Both the position numbers and the translations under genes were made by a program. Shown piece by piece: positions 7,951-16,686 of a stretch of 64,000 bases of DNA. The DNA is from AP-15 sp963750195 (lineage in GTDB: Bacteria > Pseudomonadota > Alphaproteobacteria > ATCC43930 > CGMCC-115725): NCBI GenBank assembly GCA_963750195.1, contig CAVVPS010000019.1:186001-250000 (forward strand), given 5' to 3'. Each line of letters begins with the position of its first letter. Positions within the stretch are counted from its first letter, which is position 1. The notes below the pieces were generated by a model that saw only the letters and a program-made list of their open reading frames with translations, was not told the DNA's origin and searched no databases.

Positions 7951-9379
7951 ATGAGCGAAGCCAAAAGTCTGTTTGCGGTTCTTCGCCAATCGGCCGATCC
8001 GGGCACTGTCGAGGCGATCGATGCGTTGGTTCGGGATGCTCCGGACCGCGCCCTATGCCGGGTCAACGTGCTGGATTTTGCGGCGAAGAGCGGGCTCGAC
8101 GAGGAGCACGTGATTGCCGCCTTTCTGCATGCGGCTCGGCTCGGGATCTTCGAGCTGTCGTGGAACGTGCTGTGTCCGGGGTGCGGCGGGGTGCTCAATT
8201 CCAGCACGACGTTGAAGAGCGTCGACAAGGACGAGTACGCTTGCGGCTGGTGCGCCGCCGGGTACACGCCGACGCTCGACGAGATCGTCGAGGTAACGTT
8301 CACGGTCAGCCGGCGGGTGCGCAAGATCGCCGCGCACGACCCGGACGAACTGGCGTTCAACGAGTATTTTCGCCAGGTGTTCTGGGGCTCGGGCATCGAT
8401 GTCCCGGACAATTTCGAGGAGCTGCTTCAGGAGATCGTGCTCGAATCGGTCGAGCTGCCGCCGGGCGGAAAGGCGCTGCTTTCGCTGCAACTGCCGGCGC
8501 AGTTCGTGATCGTCATCGACCCGGTGACGCACGGCACCCAATTCCTCGACGTCAAGGGCGAGCCGACGCGCGAGCGCCAGAATTTGACGATCGTTCTCGA
8601 CAAGCTGCGCTCGCCGACCGGAACCCTGGAGCTCCGCCCCGGGCCGCTGCGCCTGTCGACTCGAGAACCGCGCCGATACGCGGGTATTGCCGGGGTTGTG
8701 GATCGCCAACGACAAGCTGCACGAGCTGCTTGGCCGGCGCAAACCGTTCTTGACCGCCAAGCGGCTCTTGACCAACCAGGTGTTTCGCGACCTTTACGGC
8801 ACCAACACGATCGACGCCGAGCAGCGGCTCAAGATTACCAGCCTGACTTTTCTGTTTACCGATCTCAAAGGCTCGACCGAGCTTTACGAGCGGGTCGGCG
8901 ATCTCGCCGCCTTCGATCTGGTGCGCGCGCATTTCAAGGTCCTCAACGAGATCGTCGCCGCCGAAGCCGGGGCGGTGGTCAAGACCATCGGCGACGCGGT
9001 CATGGCGACGTTTTCGACCCCCGATCGGGCGGTTGCCGCCGCACTGCGCATGCGCGAGGCGATGCGCCATTTGGGCAACGGCAGCAACGGGCATAACGGT
9101 CACGACGACGAGGAGGATTTGCTGCTCAAGATCGGCATCCACGAGGGGCCGTGCCTGGCGGTCATACTGAACGATCGCCAGGATTATTTCGGCCAGACCG
9201 TCAATATCGCCGCCCGGGTGCAGGCTCTTGCGGATTCGCGGACCATCATGGCGACAGGTTCGGTGGTCACCCATCCACAGGCTTCGATCCTGCTGCAGAA
9301 GAGCGGCCTGCAGCCGGTATCGCAACCGCGCGCGTTGCGCGGCATCGCCGACGAGGTGGCGGTCTACGAGATCCCGTAA
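7951..9379 (+). CDS. DUF5939-type class III adenylate/guanylate cyclase, frameshifted
   Basis: The N-terminal half (from ATG 7951) has a small domain with a zinc ribbon (CPGCGG and CGWC) followed by a strand-rich region as in DUF5939 cyclases. The C-terminal half is a class III nucleotide cyclase: FTDLKGST and KTIGDAVMATF carry the two metal-binding Asp residues, and FGQTVNIAARVQ holds the transition-state Asn/Arg. The halves are in different frames. Deleting the A at 8659 joins RLS to LENRADTRVLPGLWI without a gap, giving about 475 residues. The product would make cyclic AMP or GMP in the cytosol. Either a single-base error or inactivation explains the break. Divergent from the WYL regulator. 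Confidence 0.83.
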
Positions 9380-9439
9380 TCATCGCCTTTCCCGTAGCTG
9401 GTCGAGGAGTTGACCCGCGAAGACGACGCGGGCGGCAGA

Positions 9440-10021
9440 TCACCGGACGCCGGCGGCGTGCAGCGCCTCGGCCGTCCAGGTGTTGCAGGTGTCGGAGAGA
9501 TCATAGCGCCCGGTCGCCGCGTAAAAGACGCTCTGCGGGTAGGGGCCGGCGCCGGCTTCATAGGGTGCGCCGCTGCGGTCCTTGGCCAGACTGCCCCACA
9601 AGAATTGCTGGAGGCGCTCGACGCCGGCAGGCGAAACGCTAACGGGAAAGGCGTTGGCTGCGCCAGCATACGCTACAGGCGAAACCGCAAGCGGAATGAC
9701 CAGCATAACCGCCGGCCCCGGTGTCGTCGCCCGCAGCAGATCCGCGATCCCAGGATTGTGGGCCATGTAATAATCGCGCGCACCCCAGCCGAAAATTACA
9801 TACGGCACGCCCGCTAATCCCCGCATCAGAGACGCCAGCGGGCCGTCAATCAATTTCGTCGGAACAGCGAGCTCCGTATGCCAGCCGCCGGCGACGACAA
9901 AAATCACCTCGCTGTGCGCGGCGGTCCCAGGTGTTGTCGCTGCGGACGCAGCGGCGTGCACCGTGAGCAACCACGCAACGCAGATGGCTGCAATCCTGCC
10001 GCGAGGGAAATTTCTGAACAA
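9440..10021 (-). CDS. DUF2459-family secreted protein, probably cut short by an in-frame stop
   Basis: A 193-residue protein with a signal peptide (residues 1-27, ICVAWLLTVHAAASA) and the DUF2459 landmarks GGWHTELAVP near residue 46 and DTCNTWTAEALHAAG close to the end. The function of the family is unknown; the conserved His and Cys suggest a hydrolase-like site. After the TGA at 9440-9442 the same frame continues for 19 more codons (SAARVVFAGQLLDQL) to a second stop at 9380-9382, immediately beside the cyclase stop. That tail resembles the usual DUF2459 C-terminus, so the first stop may be a nonsense mutation. Confidence 0.75.
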   Translation of the reverse strand: MFRNFPRGRIAAICVAWLLTVHAAASAATTPGTAAHSEVIFVVAGGWHTELAVPTKLIDGPLASLMRGLAGVPYVIFGWGARDYYMAHNPGIADLLRATTPGPAVMLVIPLAVSPVAYAGAANAFPVSVSPAGVERLQQFLWGSLAKDRSGAPYEAGAGPYPQSVFYAATGRYDLSDTCNTWTAEALHAAGVR

Positions 10022-10135
10022 TCGGGGTCGGCTCCAAGTCGGAGATGCGGCTGCGGCAAAAGCTCGACTGGGGAATCACCGGTGAAAGATACCGCCGACG
10101 TTGACCGCGCCGGCGTCTGCTCTTACCCTCCTCGA

Positions 10136-10308
10136 CGGATGGTTCCCTGAGGGGATCAAACGGGAACGCGGTGCGGCGTCAGTCCGCCCATGCCGCGGCT
10201 GCCCCCGCAACTGTGAGCGGCGAGCCAAGCGCTCTGAAACCACTGGGCTGACGCCTGGGAAGGTGGCGCGTCTGGCGACGACCCGCAAGCCAGGAAACCG
10301 GCCATCCG
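10136..10308 (+). promoter_or_regulatory. Cobalamin (B12) riboswitch
   Basis: The conserved core is clear: GGTTCC near the 5' side, the B12-box region TGCCGCGGCTGCCCCCGCAACTGT at 10191-10213, CCACTG, GGGAAGGT, and the 3' motif AAGCCAGGAAACCGGCC. The closing P1 stem is perfect over 7 bp (CGGATGG at 10136-10142 with CCATCCG at 10302-10308). It lies upstream of cobG on the same strand, so the cobGHIJ genes should be turned down when adenosylcobalamin is plentiful. Between the aptamer and the cobG start are 115 bp of GC-rich sequence that probably holds the expression platform; I could not assign a unique terminator hairpin there. Confidence 0.93.
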
Positions 10309-10423
10309 CTCGTGGTCACGCGCGAGCGCGCCGGGCGGGGTGTACCGGCGGGGCGGGCCCATTTCTCGGCGGGCGCGGCCGGCTTGCGGGTGACGGATAG
10401 CGCGTTGCGGGGGAACGCACCGC

Positions 10424-11735
10424 TTGACCGCAGATCTACCAGCCGAGCCGGCGCCGGAATCTCACGAGCTGCGTCTCCTGAAGCGCGGTTGGTGTCCGGA
10501 CCTATTGCACCCGATGCCGACCGGGGACGGTCTGCTGGTGCGGCTTCATCCGCCTCTCGGCAGGCTTACTGCCAGACAGTTGCAGGCAATCGCCACGACG
10601 GCGCGAACCTGCGGGAACGGGCTGCTCGACATTTCCAGCCGGGGCAATCTGCAGATCCGCGGCGTTTTTGCCCATTCACACCCAGCGCTGGTCGAGCAGC
10701 TTGCCGCCGCCGGCCTGGCCGGCCCCGAGCAGCGCCGCGCGATCGTCTCGCCGCTCGCCGGCCTCGACCCGACCGACCATGTCGATGCGGCAGCGCTGGC
10801 CGTACGGGTCGAAGCCGCGCTGCTGACCGTCGAGGGGCTTCCCGGCAAATTCGCGATCGTGGTCGACGGCGGCGGGGGAATTCCCGCTCGTCGAGCTAGA
10901 TGCCGAGATTTGCGCGGTCGCCGTCTCCAGCAGCAGCATCGCCGTCGGTCTCGCCGCTCAGGATGGGCCGCGCTGGTGCGGAACGACGACACCATCGGCG
11001 CTGCCGTCGGCGCTTATCGCGATCCTATGCGACTTCGCCGACGCGGTCGGAGCTGGGAAGTCGCTGACGATGCGGGACGCACCGGCCGGTCTGCGCGCGA
11101 AACTCGCCGATGTTGCGCGGCTCGCGCCGCCGACCGTGCCGACGCGGCGCCCAATAGCGCCGCGTGCCGGTCCTCTGCAGATGCCGGGCGGCCGGGCAAG
11201 CTTCGTTCTCGCACTGCCGTTTGGCCGGTGCGACGCTGACCAGTTGACGCAAATCGCGAGCTGGGCGGAGCGGTTCGGCGGCGGCGAGGTGCGTCCGTCG
11301 CCGTGGCGCGGCATCGTAATTCCGGAGGTACGGCGACAGGACCTCAGGACCTTGATCGCTTTGGCATCTGGCGCCGGGTTGATCACCGATGCGGACGATC
11401 CGCGCCTCGCTGTCTTCGCCTGTCCGGGGCAACCGGATTGCGCCAACGCCTCGGTCATGACGCGGCGCGATGCGGCCCGACTCGCGGCGGCTGCGCGCCC
11501 GCTGCTTCAAACCGGCGGCCAAATTCATGTTTCGGGGTGCGCCAAGGGCTGCGCCCATCCAGGTCCGGCCGCGCTGACCTTGGTTGGCGACGATGGCGCC
11601 TATCGGGTTGTCGTCGAGGGGAGCCCGCGCGATCCCGCCGTCGGGCGTTTCTCGATCGACGACATCGAGCGGCGTCTATCATCGGTCGAGACCCGTGTCG
11701 ACTTGAAGTCGCGGTTTCCGGCCGTTCAGCCGTGA
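10424..11735 (+). CDS. cobG: Precorrin-3B synthase CobG, frameshifted
   Basis: CobG is the oxygen-dependent monooxygenase that ring-hydroxylates precorrin-3A in the aerobic cobalamin pathway. The reading frame shows the sulfite/nitrite-reductase fold: SSRGNLQIRG near residue 68 and, in the second half, the iron-sulfur/siroheme-type ligands CPGQPDC and SGCAKGC. The two halves are in different frames. Removing one G from the run at 10874-10878 gives a continuous protein of about 436 residues (DGGGEFPLVELDAEICAVAV). The start is a TTG at 10424 behind GGGGG, which is the best of the weak options. It is the first gene behind the B12 riboswitch, and its stop overlaps the cobH start. Confidence 0.88.
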
Positions 11736-12361
11736 GCTCGCGCAACTACCTTCGCGATGGCGCCGAAATCTATCGGCGCTCGTTTGCGGCGATCCGCGCC
11801 GAGGCGAATCTAGCCGGTTTCGCCGGCGCGGCGGAGCGTGTCGTCGTGCGCATGATCCACGCCTGCGGCATGATCGATCTGCCGCGCGATGTGGAGCTGT
11901 CGCCGGAATTCGCGGAAGCCGCCGAAACCGCGCTGAGGTGCGGCGCCGCGATTTTCTGCGATTCCAAGATGGTCATGCATGGCGTCACACGCGCGCGCCT
12001 GCCGGCTGCCAATGACGTGATTTGCACCCTCGACGATCCGCGTGCGCCGGGTTTGGCGCGGAGGCTCGGTAATACCCGCAGCGCCGCCGCGGTCGAGCTG
12101 TGGCGCGCGCGCCTGCGCGATGCCGTCGTGGTCATCGGCAATGCGCCGACAGCGCTGTTTCGGCTGCTCGAAATCCTCGACGAAGGGGCGCCATTGCCGG
12201 CCGTGGTAATCGGCGTGCCGGTCGGCTTTGTCGGGGCGGCTGAGGCAAAGCGTGCGCTGGCGCAAGACCGGCGCGTTCCTTTTCTCGTCGTGCATGGGCG
12301 GCGCGGCGGCAGCGCGATTGCGGCGGCGGCGATAAACGCGCTGGCGAGCGAGGCAGAATGA
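11732..12361 (+). CDS. cobH: Precorrin-8X methylmutase CobH
   Basis: A 209-residue protein that converts precorrin-8X to hydrogenobyrinic acid by moving a methyl group from C-11 to C-12. The family pattern is complete: IYRRSFAAIRAEA at the N-terminus, the catalytic His43 in RMIHACGM, IFCDSKMVMHGV in the middle and PVGFVGAAEAK near the end. The GTG start at 11732 overlaps the cobG stop (GTGA), and the stop overlaps the cobI start (ATGA), so translation is coupled along the operon. Confidence 0.93.
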   Translation: MSSRNYLRDGAEIYRRSFAAIRAEANLAGFAGAAERVVVRMIHACGMIDLPRDVELSPEFAEAAETALRCGAAIFCDSKMVMHGVTRARLPAANDVICTLDDPRAPGLARRLGNTRSAAAVELWRARLRDAVVVIGNAPTALFRLLEILDEGAPLPAVVIGVPVGFVGAAEAKRALAQDRRVPFLVVHGRRGGSAIAAAAINALASEAE

Positions 12362-13113
12362 TCCCGACCAATGGCCATTGGCCCTCGGCCGCGCGCCTTG
12401 TCGGCGTCGGGCTGGGGCCCGGTGATCCTGACTACGTGACGATGCGCGCGTTAAAGATGCTACGCGCCGCCGACCGCGTCGTGCATTTCGCCAAGAAGGG
12501 CGAACGCGGCCACGCCCGCACCATCGCCGATGCGGTGATCGGCCCCGATCCTGAGCGCGAATTGCCGCTCTACTATCCGGTAACAACAGAAATCCCGCTT
12601 GCCCATCCTGAATACGCCGCGGCGATTTGCGCGTTCCATGACATGGCGGCGGCACGCTTGATCGACGAGGTCGCCACCGGGCGTTCAGTGGCGGTGCTGT
12701 GCGAGGGCGACCCGTTCTTCTACGGCTCGTTTACCCATCTGTGGCTGCGCTTGAAGGACCGGGTAGCGATCGAAATCGTGCCCGGGATTACCGGCATGGC
12801 GGGAGCGGGAGCGGGCGCGGGCATGCCGATCGGCTGGGCCGACGATGTACTGACCGTCCTTCCCGCTACCTTGCGCTATGCCGATCTTGTGGAGCGCCTT
12901 GGATCGACGGATGCCGCAGTGATCATCAAGCTGGGGCGGAACCTGCCCAAGGTTCGCGACGCCCTCGCCGCCGCCGGGCTGCTCGACAGGGCCATCTACG
13001 TCGAACGCGCGACGATGACGGGTCAGCGCATCAGCCTGATCGCCGACGTGGACGAGGGTAGCGCACCTTATTTCTCGCTGATCCTGGTCCCCGGCCGGGG
13101 GCGTCGCGGATGA
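12358..13113 (+). CDS. cobI: Precorrin-2 C20-methyltransferase CobI
   Basis: A 251-residue SAM-dependent tetrapyrrole methylase that turns precorrin-2 into precorrin-3A. The SAM-binding loop GVGLGPGDPDYVT is at residues 16-28, LCEGDPFFYGS lies in the middle, and EIVPGITGMAGAGA is the substrate-side motif. Length and the order of motifs match CobI rather than CobJ or CobM. It is coupled to cobH upstream and cobJ downstream by 4-bp ATGA overlaps. Confidence 0.93.
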   Translation: MIPTNGHWPSAARLVGVGLGPGDPDYVTMRALKMLRAADRVVHFAKKGERGHARTIADAVIGPDPERELPLYYPVTTEIPLAHPEYAAAICAFHDMAAARLIDEVATGRSVAVLCEGDPFFYGSFTHLWLRLKDRVAIEIVPGITGMAGAGAGAGMPIGWADDVLTVLPATLRYADLVERLGSTDAAVIIKLGRNLPKVRDALAAAGLLDRAIYVERATMTGQRISLIADVDEGSAPYFSLILVPGRGRRG

Positions 13114-13877
13114 AGGCGCCGGGGAGTTTGACGGTGGTCGGCCTTGGCCCGGGCGACCCGCAATGGCTGACCCCCGCGGCATCGGTGGCACTGGAAGCGG
13201 CGACCGATCTGGTCGGCTATCGCACCTATCTCGACCGCGTACCGGAGACGCCCGCCCAGCAGCGTTATGGCTTCGACAACCAGAGCGAACTCGACCGCGC
13301 CCGTCTGGCGCTCGACCTCGCGTCTCAGGGGCGGCGGGTTGTCGTTGTTTCAGGAGGCGACCCCGGCGTGTTTGCCATGGCCGCGGCCGTGTTCGAGGCG
13401 GTCGAGCAGGGACCGCCGGCGTGGCGCGACCTGGATATCCGGGTCGAGCCGGGCGTTACCGCGATGCTCGCGGCTGCGGCGCGGGTCGGCGCACCGTTGG
13501 GCAACGATTTTTGCGCGATCTCGCTGTCCGACAATTTGAAGCCGTGGGCCACTATCGAACAGCGGCTTCGCGCAGCTGCCGCCGCCGATTTCGTGATTGC
13601 CCTGTACAACCCGGCATCGATGGCGCGCCCGCACCAGCTCGAAGATGCGCTGCGGATTGTTACCGAGACGCGCGATCCCGACACGCCAGTCGTCTTCGCC
13701 CACGCCGTCGGCCGACCTGAGGAGCGGATCGCGGTCGAACGCCTGGGCGAGGCCAACTCCGTTGCAGCCGACATGGCGACGATCGTCGTGATCGGCGCGA
13801 CCACGACCCGGCGGATCGCCCGCGGCGGCGCCGTCCCTTACGTCTACACGCCGCGCAGCAACAGAACCCGTTGTTGA
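13110..13877 (+). CDS. cobJ: Precorrin-3B C17-methyltransferase CobJ
   Basis: A 255-residue methylase that contracts the ring after CobG action, methylating C-17. It has VVGLGPGDPQWLTP at the N-terminus, VSGGDPGVFAMAA, EPGVTAMLAAAARVGAPLGNDFCAISLSD-type segment in the middle, and YNPASMARPHQL, all diagnostic of the CobJ/CbiH branch. It overlaps cobI by 4 bp. Its last 34 bp overlap, head-on, the 3' end of cobK on the other strand. Confidence 0.93.
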   Translation: MKAPGSLTVVGLGPGDPQWLTPAASVALEAATDLVGYRTYLDRVPETPAQQRYGFDNQSELDRARLALDLASQGRRVVVVSGGDPGVFAMAAAVFEAVEQGPPAWRDLDIRVEPGVTAMLAAAARVGAPLGNDFCAISLSDNLKPWATIEQRLRAAAAADFVIALYNPASMARPHQLEDALRIVTETRDPDTPVVFAHAVGRPEERIAVERLGEANSVAADMATIVVIGATTTRRIARGGAVPYVYTPRSNRTRC

Positions 13878-14605
13878 GCGTCGATCCAGTCCAGCGCCGC
13901 GGCGACGCTCTCGGCTTCGGTGACCGCCGGTTTTTCCGGTCGCGCGACGACGACCACCGGCAGCCCGAGCGCGCGGGCCGCAGCGATCTTGGCATAGGTG
14001 GCCGAACCGCCGGAGTTTTTGGTGACGATGATATCGATGTGTTCGCTTTCCAACAGCGCTCGCTCGCCGTCCTCGTCGAATGGCCCCCGGGCGAGCAGCG
14101 TGCTGACCCCCGGCACCGGCAGTGCGTCACCGACCGGCTCGATCGAGCGCACCAGATAAAAGTGCTGCGGGGCCGTGGCGAAGGGCGCCAGTTCGAGCCG
14201 GCCAATCGTCAGAAAGACGCGGCGTGGCGTCGGTCCCAGCGCCGGTACCGCATCCGCCATCGTTGCGACCTCGATCCAACGATCGCCTGGCTGGGCGCGC
14301 CAGGGCGGCCGCCGCAGCCCCAGCAATGGCAGGCGCAGGCGCCAGCAGGCGGCGGCGGCGTTGCGCGACATCGTCGCCGCGAAAGGGTGAGTGGCATCGA
14401 TGACCGCGTCGGTCCGATGCTCGGTCAGCCAACGCGCCAGACCTTCGGCGCCGCCGAAGCCGCCGGTTTTTGTCGGCAGCGGCGACGGGCGCGGGTTGGT
14501 GGTCCGCCCGGCCAAGGACAAAATCGCGTCGATATCGGCTCGCTCGGCGAGTTTCGCCGCGAGCGTCGACGCTTCGGTCGTTCCACCGAGAATAAGGATA
14601 CGCAT
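13844..14605 (-). CDS. cobK: Precorrin-6A reductase CobK
   Basis: A 253-residue NADPH-dependent reductase of the precorrin-6A reductase (CobK/CbiJ) family. The N-terminal ILGGTTEASTLAAKLA nucleotide loop, IDATHPFAATMSRNA, and near the C-terminus the KNSGGSATYAKIAAARALGLPV stretch are all family signatures. It reduces precorrin-6A to 6B. It is transcribed against cobJ (34-bp convergent overlap) and away from cobL, with only 16 bp between the two start codons. Confidence 0.92.
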   Translation of the reverse strand: MRILILGGTTEASTLAAKLAERADIDAILSLAGRTTNPRPSPLPTKTGGFGGAEGLARWLTEHRTDAVIDATHPFAATMSRNAAAACWRLRLPLLGLRRPPWRAQPGDRWIEVATMADAVPALGPTPRRVFLTIGRLELAPFATAPQHFYLVRSIEPVGDALPVPGVSTLLARGPFDEDGERALLESEHIDIIVTKNSGGSATYAKIAAARALGLPVVVVARPEKPAVTEAESVAAALDWIDAQQRVLLLRGV

Positions 14606-14621
14606 CCGGGTGTCTTCGCCG

Positions 14622-15857
14622 ATGCCTGATCGTCTGTCCAGTCCAGCTGTGCCGCTGCCGTGGCTGTCGATCCTCGGCGTCGGCGAGGATGGCCGGCAGG
14701 GCTTGTCGAACGCGGCCCTGGAGGTCCTCGACGCGGCCGAGTTCGTGGTTGGCGGCGCGCGGCATCTGCAACTCGTCCGGCCGATTGCGGCGCAAACGCT
14801 CGCTTGGCCGACGCCGCTGTCCGATGCCTATGCGATGATCCTGGAGCGGCGCGGGCGGCCGACCTGCGTGCTGGCGTCGGGCGACCCTTTCCACTATGGC
14901 GTCGGCGCGGAACTGGCCCGGCTGGTGCCCGCCGAAGAGATTATCTGTTATCCGCTGCCATCCGCTTTCAGCCTCGCCGCGGCACGTCTTGGCTGGTCGT
15001 TGCCCGATTGCGAGTGCCTGAGCCTGCATGGGCGGGCGGTGGAGCGGGTCATCCCATATTTGCAGCCGCGGACACGCATTCTCGCCCTCAGCTGGGACGG
15101 CGCGACGCCGGGCCGACTGGCCGGGCTGCTGACCGCACGCGGCTTCGGGAACTCGACGGTGACCGTGTTCGAGGCGATGGGCGGACCGCGCGAGCGCGTC
15201 CGTCGAACGCGCGCGGCCGATTTCGATCTCGCCGAGGTCGACCTGTTGAACACCGTGGCGATCGAAGTCGCGGGCTCGCGCGCGGCGCGGGTGGTGACCC
15301 TCGCACCCGGCCTCGACGATACCTGGTTCGAGCATGACGGGCAGCTGACCAAAGCGGAGATCCGCGCGGTCACCCTTGCGGCGCTCGCGCCCCTGGCGGG
15401 TCAATTGCTGTGGGATATCGGCGCCGGGTCGGGTTCGGTCGGCATCGAATGGTGCCTGCGCCATCGCCGCAATCGCTGCATCGCGGTCGAGCAACACTCG
15501 GAGCGTGCCGCGCGTATCCGGCGCAACGCCGCGGAGCTCGGCGTCGATGCGCTCGACGTGGTCGTCGGACGAGCGCCCGAGGCGCTTGCCACGCTGCCGG
15601 CGCCGGACGCGGTCTTTATCGGCGGCGGCGCCTCGGACCCGGCGGTGTTCGAGATCGCTTGGGCGGCGCTGAAGCCCGGCGGGCGTATGGTCGTCAATGC
15701 CGTGACGCTGGAGACCGAGGTGCTGTTGGCCGATCTGTTCGCGCGCCACGGCGGCGCCTTGCGGCGCATCGCGATTGCCCGCGCCGAGCCGCTCGGCAGG
15801 CTGCATGGCTGGCGGACGGCGCTGCCGATCACCCAATGGACAGCGGAGAAGCCGTGA
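14622..15857 (+). CDS. cobL: Precorrin-6Y C5,15-methyltransferase (decarboxylating) CobL
   Basis: A 411-residue two-domain enzyme. The N-terminal CbiE-like methylase has GVGEDGRQGLS near residue 18 and SGDPFHYGVGAEL; the C-terminal CbiT-like domain has WDIGAGSGSVGIEW near residue 265 and FIGGGASDPAVFE. It methylates C-5 and C-15 and removes the acetate carboxyl. I chose the ATG at 14622; an in-frame GTG at 14610 is also possible. Both lie almost on top of the divergent cobK start, so promoters for the two genes must sit inside each other's coding region or cobL is read through from cobJ. Confidence 0.92.
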   Translation: MPDRLSSPAVPLPWLSILGVGEDGRQGLSNAALEVLDAAEFVVGGARHLQLVRPIAAQTLAWPTPLSDAYAMILERRGRPTCVLASGDPFHYGVGAELARLVPAEEIICYPLPSAFSLAAARLGWSLPDCECLSLHGRAVERVIPYLQPRTRILALSWDGATPGRLAGLLTARGFGNSTVTVFEAMGGPRERVRRTRAADFDLAEVDLLNTVAIEVAGSRAARVVTLAPGLDDTWFEHDGQLTKAEIRAVTLAALAPLAGQLLWDIGAGSGSVGIEWCLRHRRNRCIAVEQHSERAARIRRNAAELGVDALDVVVGRAPEALATLPAPDAVFIGGGASDPAVFEIAWAALKPGGRMVVNAVTLETEVLLADLFARHGGALRRIAIARAEPLGRLHGWRTALPITQWTAEKP

Positions 15858-15870
15858 GGCGCAATCCCGC

Positions 15871-16686
15871 ATGACCGTCCACTTCATCGGCGCCGGCCCC
15901 GGCGCGCCCGACCTGATCACGGTGCGGGGCCGCAATCTGATCGAGCGCTGCCCGGTCTGTCTCTATGCCGGCTCGCTGGTCCCGCCCGAGATCCTCTACT
16001 GGTGCCCGCCGGATGCCCGCCGGATCGACACCGCGCCGCTCGATCTCGACGGCATTGCCGCCGAGTTCCTGCGCGCCCAAGCGCGGGGCGAGGATGTCGC
16101 CCGCCTGCATTCGGGCGATCTGTCGATCTGGAGCACGCTCGGCGAACAGATCCGCCGCCTGGACGGTCTCGGCATCCCCTATACTGTGACCCCCGGGGTG
16201 CCGGCTTTCGCGGCGGCGGCGGCGGCGTTGCGCCGTGAATTGACCGTCCCGGAAGTGGCGCAGTCGGTGGTGCTGACCCGGACCTCCGGCCGCGCCTCGG
16301 CGATGCCGTCGACCGAAGGCCTGTCGATGTTCGCGGCGACGCGGGCGACGCTCGCGATCCACCTCTCAGTTCATGCGATCGAGAAGGTTGTCGACGAGCT
16401 ACTGCCGGCATACGGCGCCGACTGCCCGGCCGCGGTGGTGTGGCGCGCCTCGTGGCCGGATCAGCGTATCATCGAGAGCCCGCTCGGCGAGATCGCTGCT
16501 CTCGTGCGCGCCGAGGTATTGGAACGGACGGCGGTGATCCTTGTCGGCCGGGCGCTCGACCCGGGCGGCTTCCGCGACAGCGCGCTCTATTCCCCGGATT
16601 ATCGGCGCCGCTTCCGCCCTTCGGTCTCGGCGCAGACCGCTCATCCGACCGAACGAAAAGGGGTTCGTCCGGCGAGGCGGCCCTGA
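15871..16686 (+). CDS. cobM: Precorrin-4 C11-methyltransferase CobM
   Basis: A 271-residue SAM methylase. The order of motifs (FIGAGPGAPDLITVRG at the N-terminus, CLYAGSLVPPEIL, RLHSGDLSIWSTLGEQ, TPGVPAFAAAAAAL, VVLTRTSGRAS) is that of CobM/CbiF, which methylates C-11 of precorrin-4. The ATG is 13 bp after the cobL stop. Its 3' end overlaps the 3' end of cbiD on the other strand by 46 bp. Confidence 0.93.
   Translation: MTVHFIGAGPGAPDLITVRGRNLIERCPVCLYAGSLVPPEILYWCPPDARRIDTAPLDLDGIAAEFLRAQARGEDVARLHSGDLSIWSTLGEQIRRLDGLGIPYTVTPGVPAFAAAAAALRRELTVPEVAQSVVLTRTSGRASAMPSTEGLSMFAATRATLAIHLSVHAIEKVVDELLPAYGADCPAAVVWRASWPDQRIIESPLGEIAALVRAEVLERTAVILVGRALDPGGFRDSALYSPDYRRRFRPSVSAQTAHPTERKGVRPARRP

Noticed and set aside
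14127..15935. 602-codon open frame on the minus strand
   Set aside because: It lies antisense to cobK-end and cobL, is Arg/Gln/His-rich with no protein-like pattern, and exists because of high GC.
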